From positions 1 through 64,000 of the forward strand of contig NZ_CP019420.1 of NCBI RefSeq assembly GCF_001984215.1: 64,000 nucleotides of DNA, given 5' to 3'. The stretch comes from Mycobacterium sp. MS1601. GTDB taxonomy: Bacteria > Actinomycetota > Actinomycetes > Mycobacteriales > Mycobacteriaceae. Shown in pieces: positions 31,637 to 41,252 of the stretch; the stretch's first letter is position 1; each line of letters starts with the position of its first letter. Below the pieces are notes generated by a model that was given only the letters and a program-made list of their open reading frames with translations, was not told where the DNA came from and made no database searches. The position numbers and the translations under genes are program-made.

Positions 31637-32703
31637 CGACGCAACACCACCAAGGTCACACTCAGCAGAATCGCCGCCACCACCGCGGCGATCAGCGCCG
31701 GTTGCGGAGTGTCCCAGGAGGCGCTGGTGACCACCACTGCGTCGGGCCGCACCACAGCCGGCGGGTTGTTCCTGATGTCATCGAGGTGCTGGGTGAGCAC
31801 CGGGTCGGGACCCCCGGCGTCAGGAGGGTTGTACAGCTGAAACACTCCCCCGCTCTCCTGGGCCAGGGCGCGAAGCGAATCCGAGTCCTGGGCGGAGTTG
31901 ACGACATCGGCGCGCGCGACGACGTTGATCTGGACGTCGGCATCGCGGGCCAGTTGCGCCACGGCCTCACCGCTGAACAGCGACGGCCGGGTGTCCGACG
32001 CGGTGCGCAGCGAGCTGGGCCCGAGATAGATCAGCTGGCGCCGAGGTGCGTCGACGTCGCCGGTGAAACCGCCCAAACACAGGGCCAGCACGTCCTCGAC
32101 GCTGCGGGTGTAGTCGGTGTAGTCCAGCGTGCGGGAGAACTCGGCGGCGCGGGCGCTCAGTTCCCCGCGCTCGGCGGCCGACACCGGGGTGCCGCCGTCG
32201 AGGCCCTGCTGGATGGGTGCCAGCCGCGCCAGTCCTTCGAGCCTGTCGGTGACGTAGGTGTGGTCGCGGGTCAGCGGGATCACCCGCAGTGTCGCCGACG
32301 TCAGCCCCAGCCGTTGCCGGTCGTAGGACTCGGCGAGTTGTGCGTAGTAGCTGAGGAATTGGGCGCTCACCGGGTCGGTCACGTCCTGCCCCACGCACAG
32401 CATGGTGTCCTGCGGGTAGGCCGCGTCGAAGGCTTGCGTGGCTTCGGGCAGTCCGGTGGGTCGCGCCCCGGCAACCACCGCGGCGGCGAACGTCACCACC
32501 AGAAGCACCAGTGCGACCATCATCGAGGCCACGTAGATGCGGTAGGCGCGGACGTACTCGGGCAGGGCGGTCAGCCGGGCGACGTTGGCCAGTGGCCGAA
32601 CGTGGCTGCGATCGGTGCGGAACGGGGCAGCCCACACCACGGCGGCCACGACGATCAACGCGGCGACTCCCAGCAGGGTCACCGGCCACCAGGTCAGTTC
32701 CAC
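31633..32703 (-). CDS. Membrane protein of the moxR/VWA cluster
   Basis: A 356-aa protein with two N-terminal membrane helices (TLLGVAALIVVAAVVWAAPF and VASMMVALVLLVVTFAAAVV), a large extracytoplasmic region that looks like a VWA fold with no intact MIDAS (LALCLGGFTGDVDAPRRQLIYLGP), and a C-terminal helix ending LRR. It resembles the second VWA-type component of actinobacterial moxR clusters. The start is GTG at 32703. It overlaps its downstream neighbour by four bases. Confidence 0.78.
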   Translation of the reverse strand: MELTWWPVTLLGVAALIVVAAVVWAAPFRTDRSHVRPLANVARLTALPEYVRAYRIYVASMMVALVLLVVTFAAAVVAGARPTGLPEATQAFDAAYPQDTMLCVGQDVTDPVSAQFLSYYAQLAESYDRQRLGLTSATLRVIPLTRDHTYVTDRLEGLARLAPIQQGLDGGTPVSAAERGELSARAAEFSRTLDYTDYTRSVEDVLALCLGGFTGDVDAPRRQLIYLGPSSLRTASDTRPSLFSGEAVAQLARDADVQINVVARADVVNSAQDSDSLRALAQESGGVFQLYNPPDAGGPDPVLTQHLDDIRNNPPAVVRPDAVVVTSASWDTPQPALIAAVVAAILLSVTLVVLRR

Positions 32704-33172
32704 GCCGCGATCACCTCCTGGGCTGCGCGTTGCAGTGCTGCGACGTCGGCGGTGGCGCCCGGGTCGAACTGTGCGGTGGTGAGCCGGTCCAGCAGTGGTG
32801 CCGCAGCTGCCACCAAAGGAACACTGCTGGAAGCAATTTCGCTGACATGCAAGTACGGTGTCGGCGCCCCGGTGGCGGAGGCGAGGAAGCTGCGACGGTG
32901 CTGCTCAGTTCGGCACAGGCCGCCGTGGCGGTGATCTCGCCTCGACGGTGCCGGTCACCGATGCTGCGCACCTGGCTGCCGAAGCGGCGGCGGATCAGCC
33001 AACTCTGCACGCCGGCGGGCTCCGCCCGTGGCTTCGCGCCGCGACGGGTCCACAGGAACACCGCGGTGCACCAGATGACCACGGCGACGACGCCGGCGCT
33101 GCCGAGTACCAGCCACCACCGCGAGTACGTCAGTGGTTCGCCGACAAATCGCAGCAGGTCCTCAGCCGGCAT
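32694..33172 (-). pseudogene. DUF4381-like protein of the moxR cluster, frameshifted
   Basis: The ATG at 33172 opens a protein with one membrane helix (WWLVLGSAGVVAVVIWCTAV) and a cytoplasmic domain typical of the small BatA-cluster protein between DUF58 and VWA genes. At about 32895 (ACCGTCGCAGC) the conserved frame is lost and the original frame runs on to a stop at 32711. Adding one C (ACC-GTC-CGC-AGC) restores a frame that continues SFLASATGAPTPYLHV and ends QEVIAAWN at 32694, 159 aa in total and overlapping the next gene. The loss may be real or a sequencing error. Confidence 0.78.
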
Positions 33173-34022
33173 GCCGGTAAGCCTGACTGAGTTCCACCAG
33201 CGCTGAACGGATGTCGCTGCTGGCACCGATCCGGGTGAACCGGACCCGGTTGGCTGTCAGAAAACTGTCCAGGTTGGCGGCGCGACGTTCTTCGGCGGCA
33301 CGGTAGGCGGCCAGTACACGCGGCCCCAGATCGGCGTGGCTGAGCACAAAACGCCCTGTGCCGACGTCGAACCCGTCGCGGTCGTCGTCACCGAGCGCCG
33401 GCATGTCGGAGATGAGCAGCCACAGCAGCTCATGGCGTCCCGAAAGCTGTTGTACAGACGTCTCCAGTGCGGGGGTGACGTCGGGCTCGTCGGACACCAC
33501 GATCAGCAACAGTCGGGTGCGGTGCGCACGTGCGACATGGTCGAGTTGGGCGCCGATGTCGCTGGCACCGACACCGCTGTGGTTGTAGAACCGCTCCAGC
33601 AGGCTCTCGATGTGCGCCTCGCCGCGGCGGCTACGGATCGTCACCGAGCCGCGGCTGTCTCCGTAGACCAGGCCGATCTCGTCGCTGCGCGCCATCGCGA
33701 TGAGCCCGACGGCTCCCATGAGGTTGGCGGCCACGTCACGTTTGGATTCCCCGCCCGGCGCCAGTGCGGTGACATTGCGGCCGGCGTCGGCGACCATCAC
33801 GATCTTGTGGTGCTTTTCGGAGACGAATCGTTTGATCAGCACCTCACCCGCGCGGGCCGTGGCCTTCCAATCGATGTCGCGGACGTCGTCGCCGGGGACG
33901 TAGGGACGCAACTCGTCGAGATCGAGGCTCCTGGTGTGCAGCAACGCATACCGGCCGCCGTCCAGCAGTCCGCGGGTGTCGGTGCCGAAGTGTGATTTCG
34001 CGCGGTGGAGGTGCCTGCCCAT
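33162..34022 (-). CDS. DUF58 protein
   Basis: A 286-aa protein of the DUF58 family, the constant partner of MoxR ATPases. The defining motif YVPGDDVRDIDWKATARAGE lies near residues 41-60 and a VWA-like fold follows with KIVMVADAGRNV. It lacks the usual N-terminal membrane helices, so it is a short soluble form. It starts eight bases after the moxR stop and its end overlaps the frameshifted gene by eleven bases. Confidence 0.9.
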   Translation of the reverse strand: MGRHLHRAKSHFGTDTRGLLDGGRYALLHTRSLDLDELRPYVPGDDVRDIDWKATARAGEVLIKRFVSEKHHKIVMVADAGRNVTALAPGGESKRDVAANLMGAVGLIAMARSDEIGLVYGDSRGSVTIRSRRGEAHIESLLERFYNHSGVGASDIGAQLDHVARAHRTRLLLIVVSDEPDVTPALETSVQQLSGRHELLWLLISDMPALGDDDRDGFDVGTGRFVLSHADLGPRVLAAYRAAEERRAANLDSFLTANRVRFTRIGASSDIRSALVELSQAYRHAG

Positions 34023-34030
34023 GAGCGTTG

Positions 34031-35008
34031 TCAGGGCACCCGGACCGTCTGCAGCACTGCGTCGATCACGGTCTCCGGTGTGACGTCGACGTTCACCGCC
34101 TCGAATCCGAGGATGAACCGGTGACGCAGCACTCGGTGGGCCAGGGTACGAATGTCCTCCGGCATAACGTGATTACGGCCCGAGAGCACAGCCTTGGCCT
34201 TGGCGCATCGGCAGAAGGCGATGGTGGCACGTGGGCTGGCGCCGTACTCGACGAGCCGTCCGAGCTGCTGGGAGAGGTGGCGTCGCGGTTCCCGGGTGAC
34301 ATGTACCAGTTCGGCGACGTAGCGCACCAGCACAGGGTCCATGTGGACGGCGCGCACCACCTGTTGCACCCGTCGAATGTCGTCGAGAGTCACTGCAGCA
34401 GTGGCAGTTTCGCCACGCTCGTAGACACCGGCCTCCATCCTGAAGATCATCTCGGCTTCTTCGCCCGGGGTCGGGTAGCGCAGTACCTCCTTGAGCATGA
34501 AGCGGTCGGTCTGCGCCTCAGAGAGCGGGTAGGTGCCCTCCTGGTCGACGGGGTTCTGGGTGGCGATCACCAGAAATGGTTCGGGGATGGGGTGATTGAC
34601 CCCGGCGATGGTGGTCTGCCGTTCCTCCATCGCCTCGAGCATCGCGCTCTGGGTCTTGGCGCTGGACCGGTTGATCTCGTCGAGCAGCACGATGTTGCTG
34701 TGCACCGGGCCCAGCTGGGTGGTGAACGCGTGCGCGTTCGCGTCGTAGATCTGCGTGCCGATGATGTCGCTGGGCAGCAGGTCCGGGGTGCATTGGATGC
34801 GCCGGAACCCACCCGAGATCGACTCGGCGACGGTGCGGGCCGCGGTGGTCTTGGCCAGCCCGGGAACACCCTCGAGAAGAATGTGGCCGCCGGTGAGCAG
34901 ACCGATGAGCAGCGACTCTCTCAGGTAGTCCTGCCCCACCACTTTCGCGGAGAACTGTCGGGATATGGCGTCGACGACATCGGTGGCGTCTCTCATGGCG
35001 GTAGTCAT
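34031..35008 (-). CDS. moxR: MoxR-type AAA+ ATPase
   Basis: AAA+ chaperone-like ATPase of 325 aa. The Walker A is EGVPGLAKT (near 57-65), the Walker B LLDEINR with sensor-type sequence VIATQNPVDQEGTYPLSEAQ, followed by the arginine-finger region. MoxR proteins act with VWA-domain partners in maturation or stress tolerance. It is the first gene of a six-gene run (34031 down to 30096). The cluster resembles the several moxR loci of mycobacteria but lies here between gatC and ligA. Confidence 0.93.
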   Translation of the reverse strand: MTTAMRDATDVVDAISRQFSAKVVGQDYLRESLLIGLLTGGHILLEGVPGLAKTTAARTVAESISGGFRRIQCTPDLLPSDIIGTQIYDANAHAFTTQLGPVHSNIVLLDEINRSSAKTQSAMLEAMEERQTTIAGVNHPIPEPFLVIATQNPVDQEGTYPLSEAQTDRFMLKEVLRYPTPGEEAEMIFRMEAGVYERGETATAAVTLDDIRRVQQVVRAVHMDPVLVRYVAELVHVTREPRRHLSQQLGRLVEYGASPRATIAFCRCAKAKAVLSGRNHVMPEDIRTLAHRVLRHRFILGFEAVNVDVTPETVIDAVLQTVRVP

Positions 35009-35027
35009 GTCCGACTAGGCTTACCCG

Positions 35028-37142
<2,115 letters not shown>

Positions 37143-37189
37143 TTATCGAAACCCACCGACACCTCCGCGGGCCTGGCTAACCTGAGGGC

Positions 37190-37600
37190 ATGCCGCATCC
37201 GATCATGTTTCGTGATGACGACTTCGGCCTTGCCGACGTGCGGCGGATCGCCCTGGGCTTCCCCGGCGCGTTCGAGAAGATCTCCCACGGCAGGCCCGTG
37301 TTCTACGCCCCGAAGAGTTTCGTCTGGTACGGCGGCAGCTCCAAGCAGTCCGGGGCTGTCGTGCGCTACGACCACGCCATCATGATCAAGCCCGCCGAAG
37401 ACGAACGACCTGCGTTCGAGCAGGACGAGCGGTTCTTCTACCCCATGTACCTGGGTCCGTCCGGCTGGCTGGGCTTCGACCTGGCCGACGCCGACGTGGA
37501 CTGGTCGGAGGTGGCCGAGTTGATCGACACCTCGTACCGGTTGGTGGCGACCAAGAAACTGATCAGAGAACTCGACCAGCGAACCGAAGGAGTGTCGTGA
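37190..37600 (+). CDS. MmcQ/YjbR-family protein
   Basis: A 136-aa protein of the YjbR/MmcQ (cyclic di-GMP-unrelated, DNA-binding-like alpha/beta) family. Hallmarks are ALGFPGAFEKISHGRPVFYA near residues 20-40 and PMYLGPSGWLGFDL. Function is unknown for the whole family. Its stop overlaps the GTG start of the acyl-CoA ligase by four bases (GTGA), so the pair is co-translated. Confidence 0.87.
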   Translation: MPHPIMFRDDDFGLADVRRIALGFPGAFEKISHGRPVFYAPKSFVWYGGSSKQSGAVVRYDHAIMIKPAEDERPAFEQDERFFYPMYLGPSGWLGFDLADADVDWSEVAELIDTSYRLVATKKLIRELDQRTEGVS

Positions 37601-39204
37601 CATTTGCCAGCCCGTACCCCGAGGTGGAGATTCCCGAATCCGGGGTGTACGACTACCTGTTCGGCGACCTGTCCGAGTCCGACGCCGACCGGGTGGCCAT
37701 GGTGGATGCCCCGACCGGCACTGCGCTGACCTACCGCGACCTCGTGACGCGCGTCGACGCCTTCGCCGGCGCGCTGACCGACAGGGGCATCGGCGTCGGC
37801 GACGTGGTGGGACTGCTGTCGCCCAACAGCTCGGCGTTCGCGATCGCGTTCCACGGCATCCTGCGAGCCGGCGCCACCGCCACCACCATCAATGCGCTGT
37901 TCACCGCCAAGGACATCGCCAAGCAGCTGACCGATGCGCACGCCAAGATGCTCATCACCGTCTCGCCTCTGCTCCCCCAGGCCGCCGAAGGTGCTGAGCG
38001 AGCGGGGTTGTCGCCCAGTGAGGTGGTGGTGCTCGACGGTGCCGGTGAGGCCGCAGACGGGCATCCGAGCGCCGATGATCTGCTGGCTTCCGGCGCCGAC
38101 GCACCGTCGGTGGATTTTGATGCGACCACCCATCTGGCGGCATTGCCCTACAGCTCGGGGACAACGGGAAACCCCAAGGGCGTCATGCTGACCCACCGAA
38201 ACCTGGTGGCCAATGTGGCGCAGTTCCGCCCGGTTCAGGGCATCACGTCCGAGGACGTGATCATCGCCGTGCTGCCCTTCTTCCACATCTACGGGATGAC
38301 GGTGTTGCTCAATGCCGCGCTGGCCGCCCGCGCCAAGCTGGTGGTGATGCCGTCGTTCGACTTGCAGGCGTTCCTGCGCAACATCCAGGATCACGGATGC
38401 ACCATGGGCTACATCGCCCCGCCGGTGGCCGTGGCACTGGCCAAGCACCCGATCATCGACGAGTTCGACCTGTCGTCGCTGCGGGTGGTGATGTCGGGAG
38501 CGGCACCTCTGGACGAGGAGTTGGGCCACGCGGTGGCCAAGCGGATCGGGTGCCAGGTGGTGCAGGGCTACGGCATGAGCGAGTTGTCGCCGGTCAGCCA
38601 TTGCACCCCACCCGACGGTGGTGCGACGTTGTTCGGCGTCACTGCGCCGCTGAGTTCGGTGGGCTGGACCGTGGCCAACTCCGTCAGCAAGATCATCGAC
38701 CCTGCTTCCGGCGCGGAGATCGGCATTCCCGACTCGGGACTCAGTGCCACCGGCGAGCTCTGGTTCTCCGGCCCCAATGTGATGGCCGGCTATCTGGGCA
38801 ACGACAAGGCCACCGCGGAAACCATTGATGCAGACGGTTTTCTGCACACCGGTGACATGGCCTGCGTGGACTCCGACGGCTGCGTGTACATCGTGGACCG
38901 GCTCAAGGAGCTGATCAAGTACAAGGGTTACCAGGTGCCTCCGGCGGAGCTGGAAGCACTGCTGCTGACACATCCCGAGATCGCCGACGCCGCGGTGATC
39001 GGCGTCAAGGACGACGAGGGCGAGGAGATCCCGAAAGCGTTCGTGGTCAAGCAATCCGGTGCCTCCCTCGATGAGGCGGCGGTGATGCAATTCGTGGCCG
39101 CACAGGTGGCGCCGTACAAGAAGGTGCGCCGGGTGGCCTTCATCGACGCCGTGCCCAAGTCGGCCTCAGGCAAGATCCTGCGCAAAGACCTGCGCGGACT
39201 CTGA
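37597..39204 (+). CDS. Acyl-CoA ligase, 4-coumarate-CoA-ligase-like
   Basis: ANL-superfamily adenylating enzyme of 535 aa that activates a carboxylic acid as an acyl-AMP and then as a CoA thioester. The P-loop YSSGTTGNPKGVMLTH, the GYGMSELSPV motif, the hinge KYKGYQVPPAELEALL and the catalytic lysine in PKSASGKILRKDL are intact. It is closest in style to the 4-coumarate-CoA ligase group, as are several mycobacterial FadD proteins. The substrate cannot be fixed; an aromatic or medium-chain acid is possible. Confidence 0.92.
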   Translation: MTFASPYPEVEIPESGVYDYLFGDLSESDADRVAMVDAPTGTALTYRDLVTRVDAFAGALTDRGIGVGDVVGLLSPNSSAFAIAFHGILRAGATATTINALFTAKDIAKQLTDAHAKMLITVSPLLPQAAEGAERAGLSPSEVVVLDGAGEAADGHPSADDLLASGADAPSVDFDATTHLAALPYSSGTTGNPKGVMLTHRNLVANVAQFRPVQGITSEDVIIAVLPFFHIYGMTVLLNAALAARAKLVVMPSFDLQAFLRNIQDHGCTMGYIAPPVAVALAKHPIIDEFDLSSLRVVMSGAAPLDEELGHAVAKRIGCQVVQGYGMSELSPVSHCTPPDGGATLFGVTAPLSSVGWTVANSVSKIIDPASGAEIGIPDSGLSATGELWFSGPNVMAGYLGNDKATAETIDADGFLHTGDMACVDSDGCVYIVDRLKELIKYKGYQVPPAELEALLLTHPEIADAAVIGVKDDEGEEIPKAFVVKQSGASLDEAAVMQFVAAQVAPYKKVRRVAFIDAVPKSASGKILRKDLRGL

Positions 39205-39440
39205 CGGACCGGTAGACCCATGGCCGGGTACGCCGAATGTGTCGTACCCCTCTGGTGTCATGGGTGCATGTCCTCGACCACAACGTCTTTCGCCGCTGAT
39301 GGGGTAAGCCCCAAGCAGCGGATGGGGCGTTCTTCGAGGAACTGGCCGAACTGTCGGGCCACCACCGGCCCCGCCGACCATCTCATCGTCACCGACGCAG
39401 ACGGCCACGGCCTCCACCACAGGCAACCTTGTGGTGTCCC
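39205..39440. other. Gap with a possible 13E12 remnant
   Basis: This 236-base stretch between convergent genes holds no complete gene. At about 39317-39355 the plus strand can be read DGAFFEELAELSG, reminiscent of the N-terminal motif of 13E12/DUF222 proteins, but the frame degenerates at once. It may be a relic of a second such gene. The match is short and could be chance. Confidence 0.25.
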
Positions 39441-40457
39441 CTAGATCGCTTCCGGATCCTGTTCGAAGCCGTCGGCCACCTTCTGCGCCAATCCGATCGC
39501 GGTACGCGCCCAGGCGGCCGTCGCACCGGCCAGTCCGCACGAGGGAGTGACACCGATACGCTCCCGCAGGATGTTCCGGTTGAAGCCCAGTCGATCGGTG
39601 ACCCTGGCGGCTGCCTCCGCCACCTCCTCGACTACCAGCCGCTGCGCCGGTTCGACGGCAGGCACCACACCGAGCAGCACCGTGCCGCCGGCTTCCAACA
39701 TCTCCCCGATGCCGTCGAGATCCTGCGGCTTCAGCGTGGATACATCGACGGACACGGCACTGATGGCGCTGCGCTGCAGCAGCTTCCACGGTAGGTCCGA
39801 CGCGCAGCAGTGCAGTGCCACCTCGGTGCCTGCCGCTGCGACCACGATGTCGAGCAGTTCGACCGCGGCTGCTTCGTCCACCGGATGCACCGGCGTGACA
39901 CCGGTGACCCCGGTCAGGCGGCCGGCCAACGCAGCCGGCAGCGACGGCTCGTCGAGTTGAACCACGACGGTGGTGCCGAGTCGGCGCGCCACCTCGGCCC
40001 GGTGCAGCGCGATACCCTCGGCCAGCGATGCGGTGAGATCACGCAGGGCACCGGAATCGGTGATGGCACGATGGCCGCTCCCGAGTTCCAGCTGGGCGGC
40101 CAAGGTGACGGGCCCCGGCGCCTGAATCTTGACGGTGCGCTGTGATGCGCCCAGTCCTGCCTTCTCCCATGCTTCTTCGAGTGTGTCGAGGTCTTCACCC
40201 AGCAGACTGGCGGCCCGCCGTGCCACCGCTCCGGGATGGGCGACAACGCGGTATCCGCGGGGCACGGTGTCAATGGCGATGTCCACCAGCAAGGCACCGG
40301 CTCTGCCGATCAGGTCGGCGCCCACCCCCCTGCCCGGCAGTTCGACCAGGTGGGTCAGGGTGTGCAGTTCGCCGACCACGACTTCGGCCGCATCCCTGGC
40401 CGAGGTGCCAGGCCAGGAGCCGATGCCGGTGGCCGCCGCGAACGCTGTGTTACTCAC
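39441..40457 (-). CDS. MetE C-terminal-domain-like protein
   Basis: A 338-aa protein with the (beta/alpha)8 fold of the cobalamin-independent methionine synthase C-terminal domain, orthologous to Rv3015c. Zinc-ligand-type residues are present in VALHCCASDLPW and in GVTPSCGLAG. There is no N-terminal MetE half, so it is not a complete methionine synthase. Core-MetE proteins of this size may use other methyl donors. The true reaction is unknown. Confidence 0.85.
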   Translation of the reverse strand: MSNTAFAAATGIGSWPGTSARDAAEVVVGELHTLTHLVELPGRGVGADLIGRAGALLVDIAIDTVPRGYRVVAHPGAVARRAASLLGEDLDTLEEAWEKAGLGASQRTVKIQAPGPVTLAAQLELGSGHRAITDSGALRDLTASLAEGIALHRAEVARRLGTTVVVQLDEPSLPAALAGRLTGVTGVTPVHPVDEAAAVELLDIVVAAAGTEVALHCCASDLPWKLLQRSAISAVSVDVSTLKPQDLDGIGEMLEAGGTVLLGVVPAVEPAQRLVVEEVAEAAARVTDRLGFNRNILRERIGVTPSCGLAGATAAWARTAIGLAQKVADGFEQDPEAI

Positions 40458-40482
40458 CGGCCAACCGTAGCCTGGCGGCGAG

Positions 40483-40914
40483 CTACCAGGTCCAGACGGT
40501 GGGGTCGACGGGTGGGTAGGTCATGCAGACGTCGGTGCCGTGGGCGACGACGCCTTTGTTGTTGAAGAACAGCTTGGCCCAGTTGGGCCAGTTCCAGGCC
40601 AGCGTCTCGTAGAAGGCGTTGGTGGCCGTCTCCTCCGAATACGCCCGACGGCCCGCGTAGTCCATCGAGAAGAACCAGCTGATCCGGTCACGAGTCCACT
40701 TCTGCACATCAGGGGACTTGTTGTTGTAGTCGATGATGTAACGCTCGTAGTACACCGGATCGGTATCGCGCACAGCCGCCATGTACTGATCCACCGTGCA
40801 GGTGGTCTTGAGCATCCGGCTGGGAATCGGATACTCATCGGTGGCATCAGCAGCCGCCGGAGCCGCAGTGGCCACAAAAGCCACCGCCAACACCGACATC
40901 AGAACACGCTTCAT
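40483..40914 (-). CDS. Secreted DUF5078 protein
   Basis: A 143-aa exported protein with a signal peptide ([20 protein letters not shown], cleavage near residue 24) and a mature Trp/Tyr-rich domain with two cysteines (TTCTVDQYM ... TDVCMTYPP) likely to form a disulfide. It resembles DUF5078 proteins, found in mycobacteria. The ATG at 40914 overlaps the DUF732 stop by four bases. It closes an operon with mmpS and mmpL. Confidence 0.82.
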   Translation of the reverse strand: MKRVLMSVLAVAFVATAAPAAADATDEYPIPSRMLKTTCTVDQYMAAVRDTDPVYYERYIIDYNNKSPDVQKWTRDRISWFFSMDYAGRRAYSEETATNAFYETLAWNWPNWAKLFFNNKGVVAHGTDVCMTYPPVDPTVWTW

Positions 40915-41252
40915 CGCCCACTCCGATCCGCAGCCTGCTGCAACACAAACGCCTGCTCCGGGCAATAGATCGGAATACCAGCGCCCACGAACTGCCACGC
41001 CTGATCGGTGGTGCTGCCCTTCTGCAACTGATCGTGGACGAACTTCGCCGAAGCGAACGCATCCGCGTCATGACCGTTACGCAGCCGCTTGCACATCAAC
41101 TTCCCGATCCACGCGTTGTAATCCTTCTGCCCGTAGATCCCGAAGGTGTGCAACTGGTCGGCAAACGCCTCATCCGGATCAGCCGCAGCCACCGGCGCAT
41201 TGAGCACCAACCCCACCGAAACAACCAGCACGCCAACCACTGCCCTGATCAC
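40911..41252 (-). CDS. Secreted DUF732 protein
   Basis: A 113-aa exported protein: signal peptide ([20 protein letters not shown]), then a DUF732 domain with the family's conserved cysteine pair ([16 protein letters not shown]). Members are small mycobacterial secreted proteins of unknown role. It starts within the mmpL stop (ATGA overlap), so its expression is tied to the transporter. Confidence 0.85.
   Translation of the reverse strand: MIRAVVGVLVVSVGLVLNAPVAAADPDEAFADQLHTFGIYGQKDYNAWIGKLMCKRLRNGHDADAFASAKFVHDQLQKGSTTDQAWQFVGAGIPIYCPEQAFVLQQAADRSGR

Noticed and set aside
37438..39090. 550-codon minus-strand frame opposite the acyl-CoA ligase
   Set aside because: His/Gln/Arg-rich antisense shadow of a complete enzyme.
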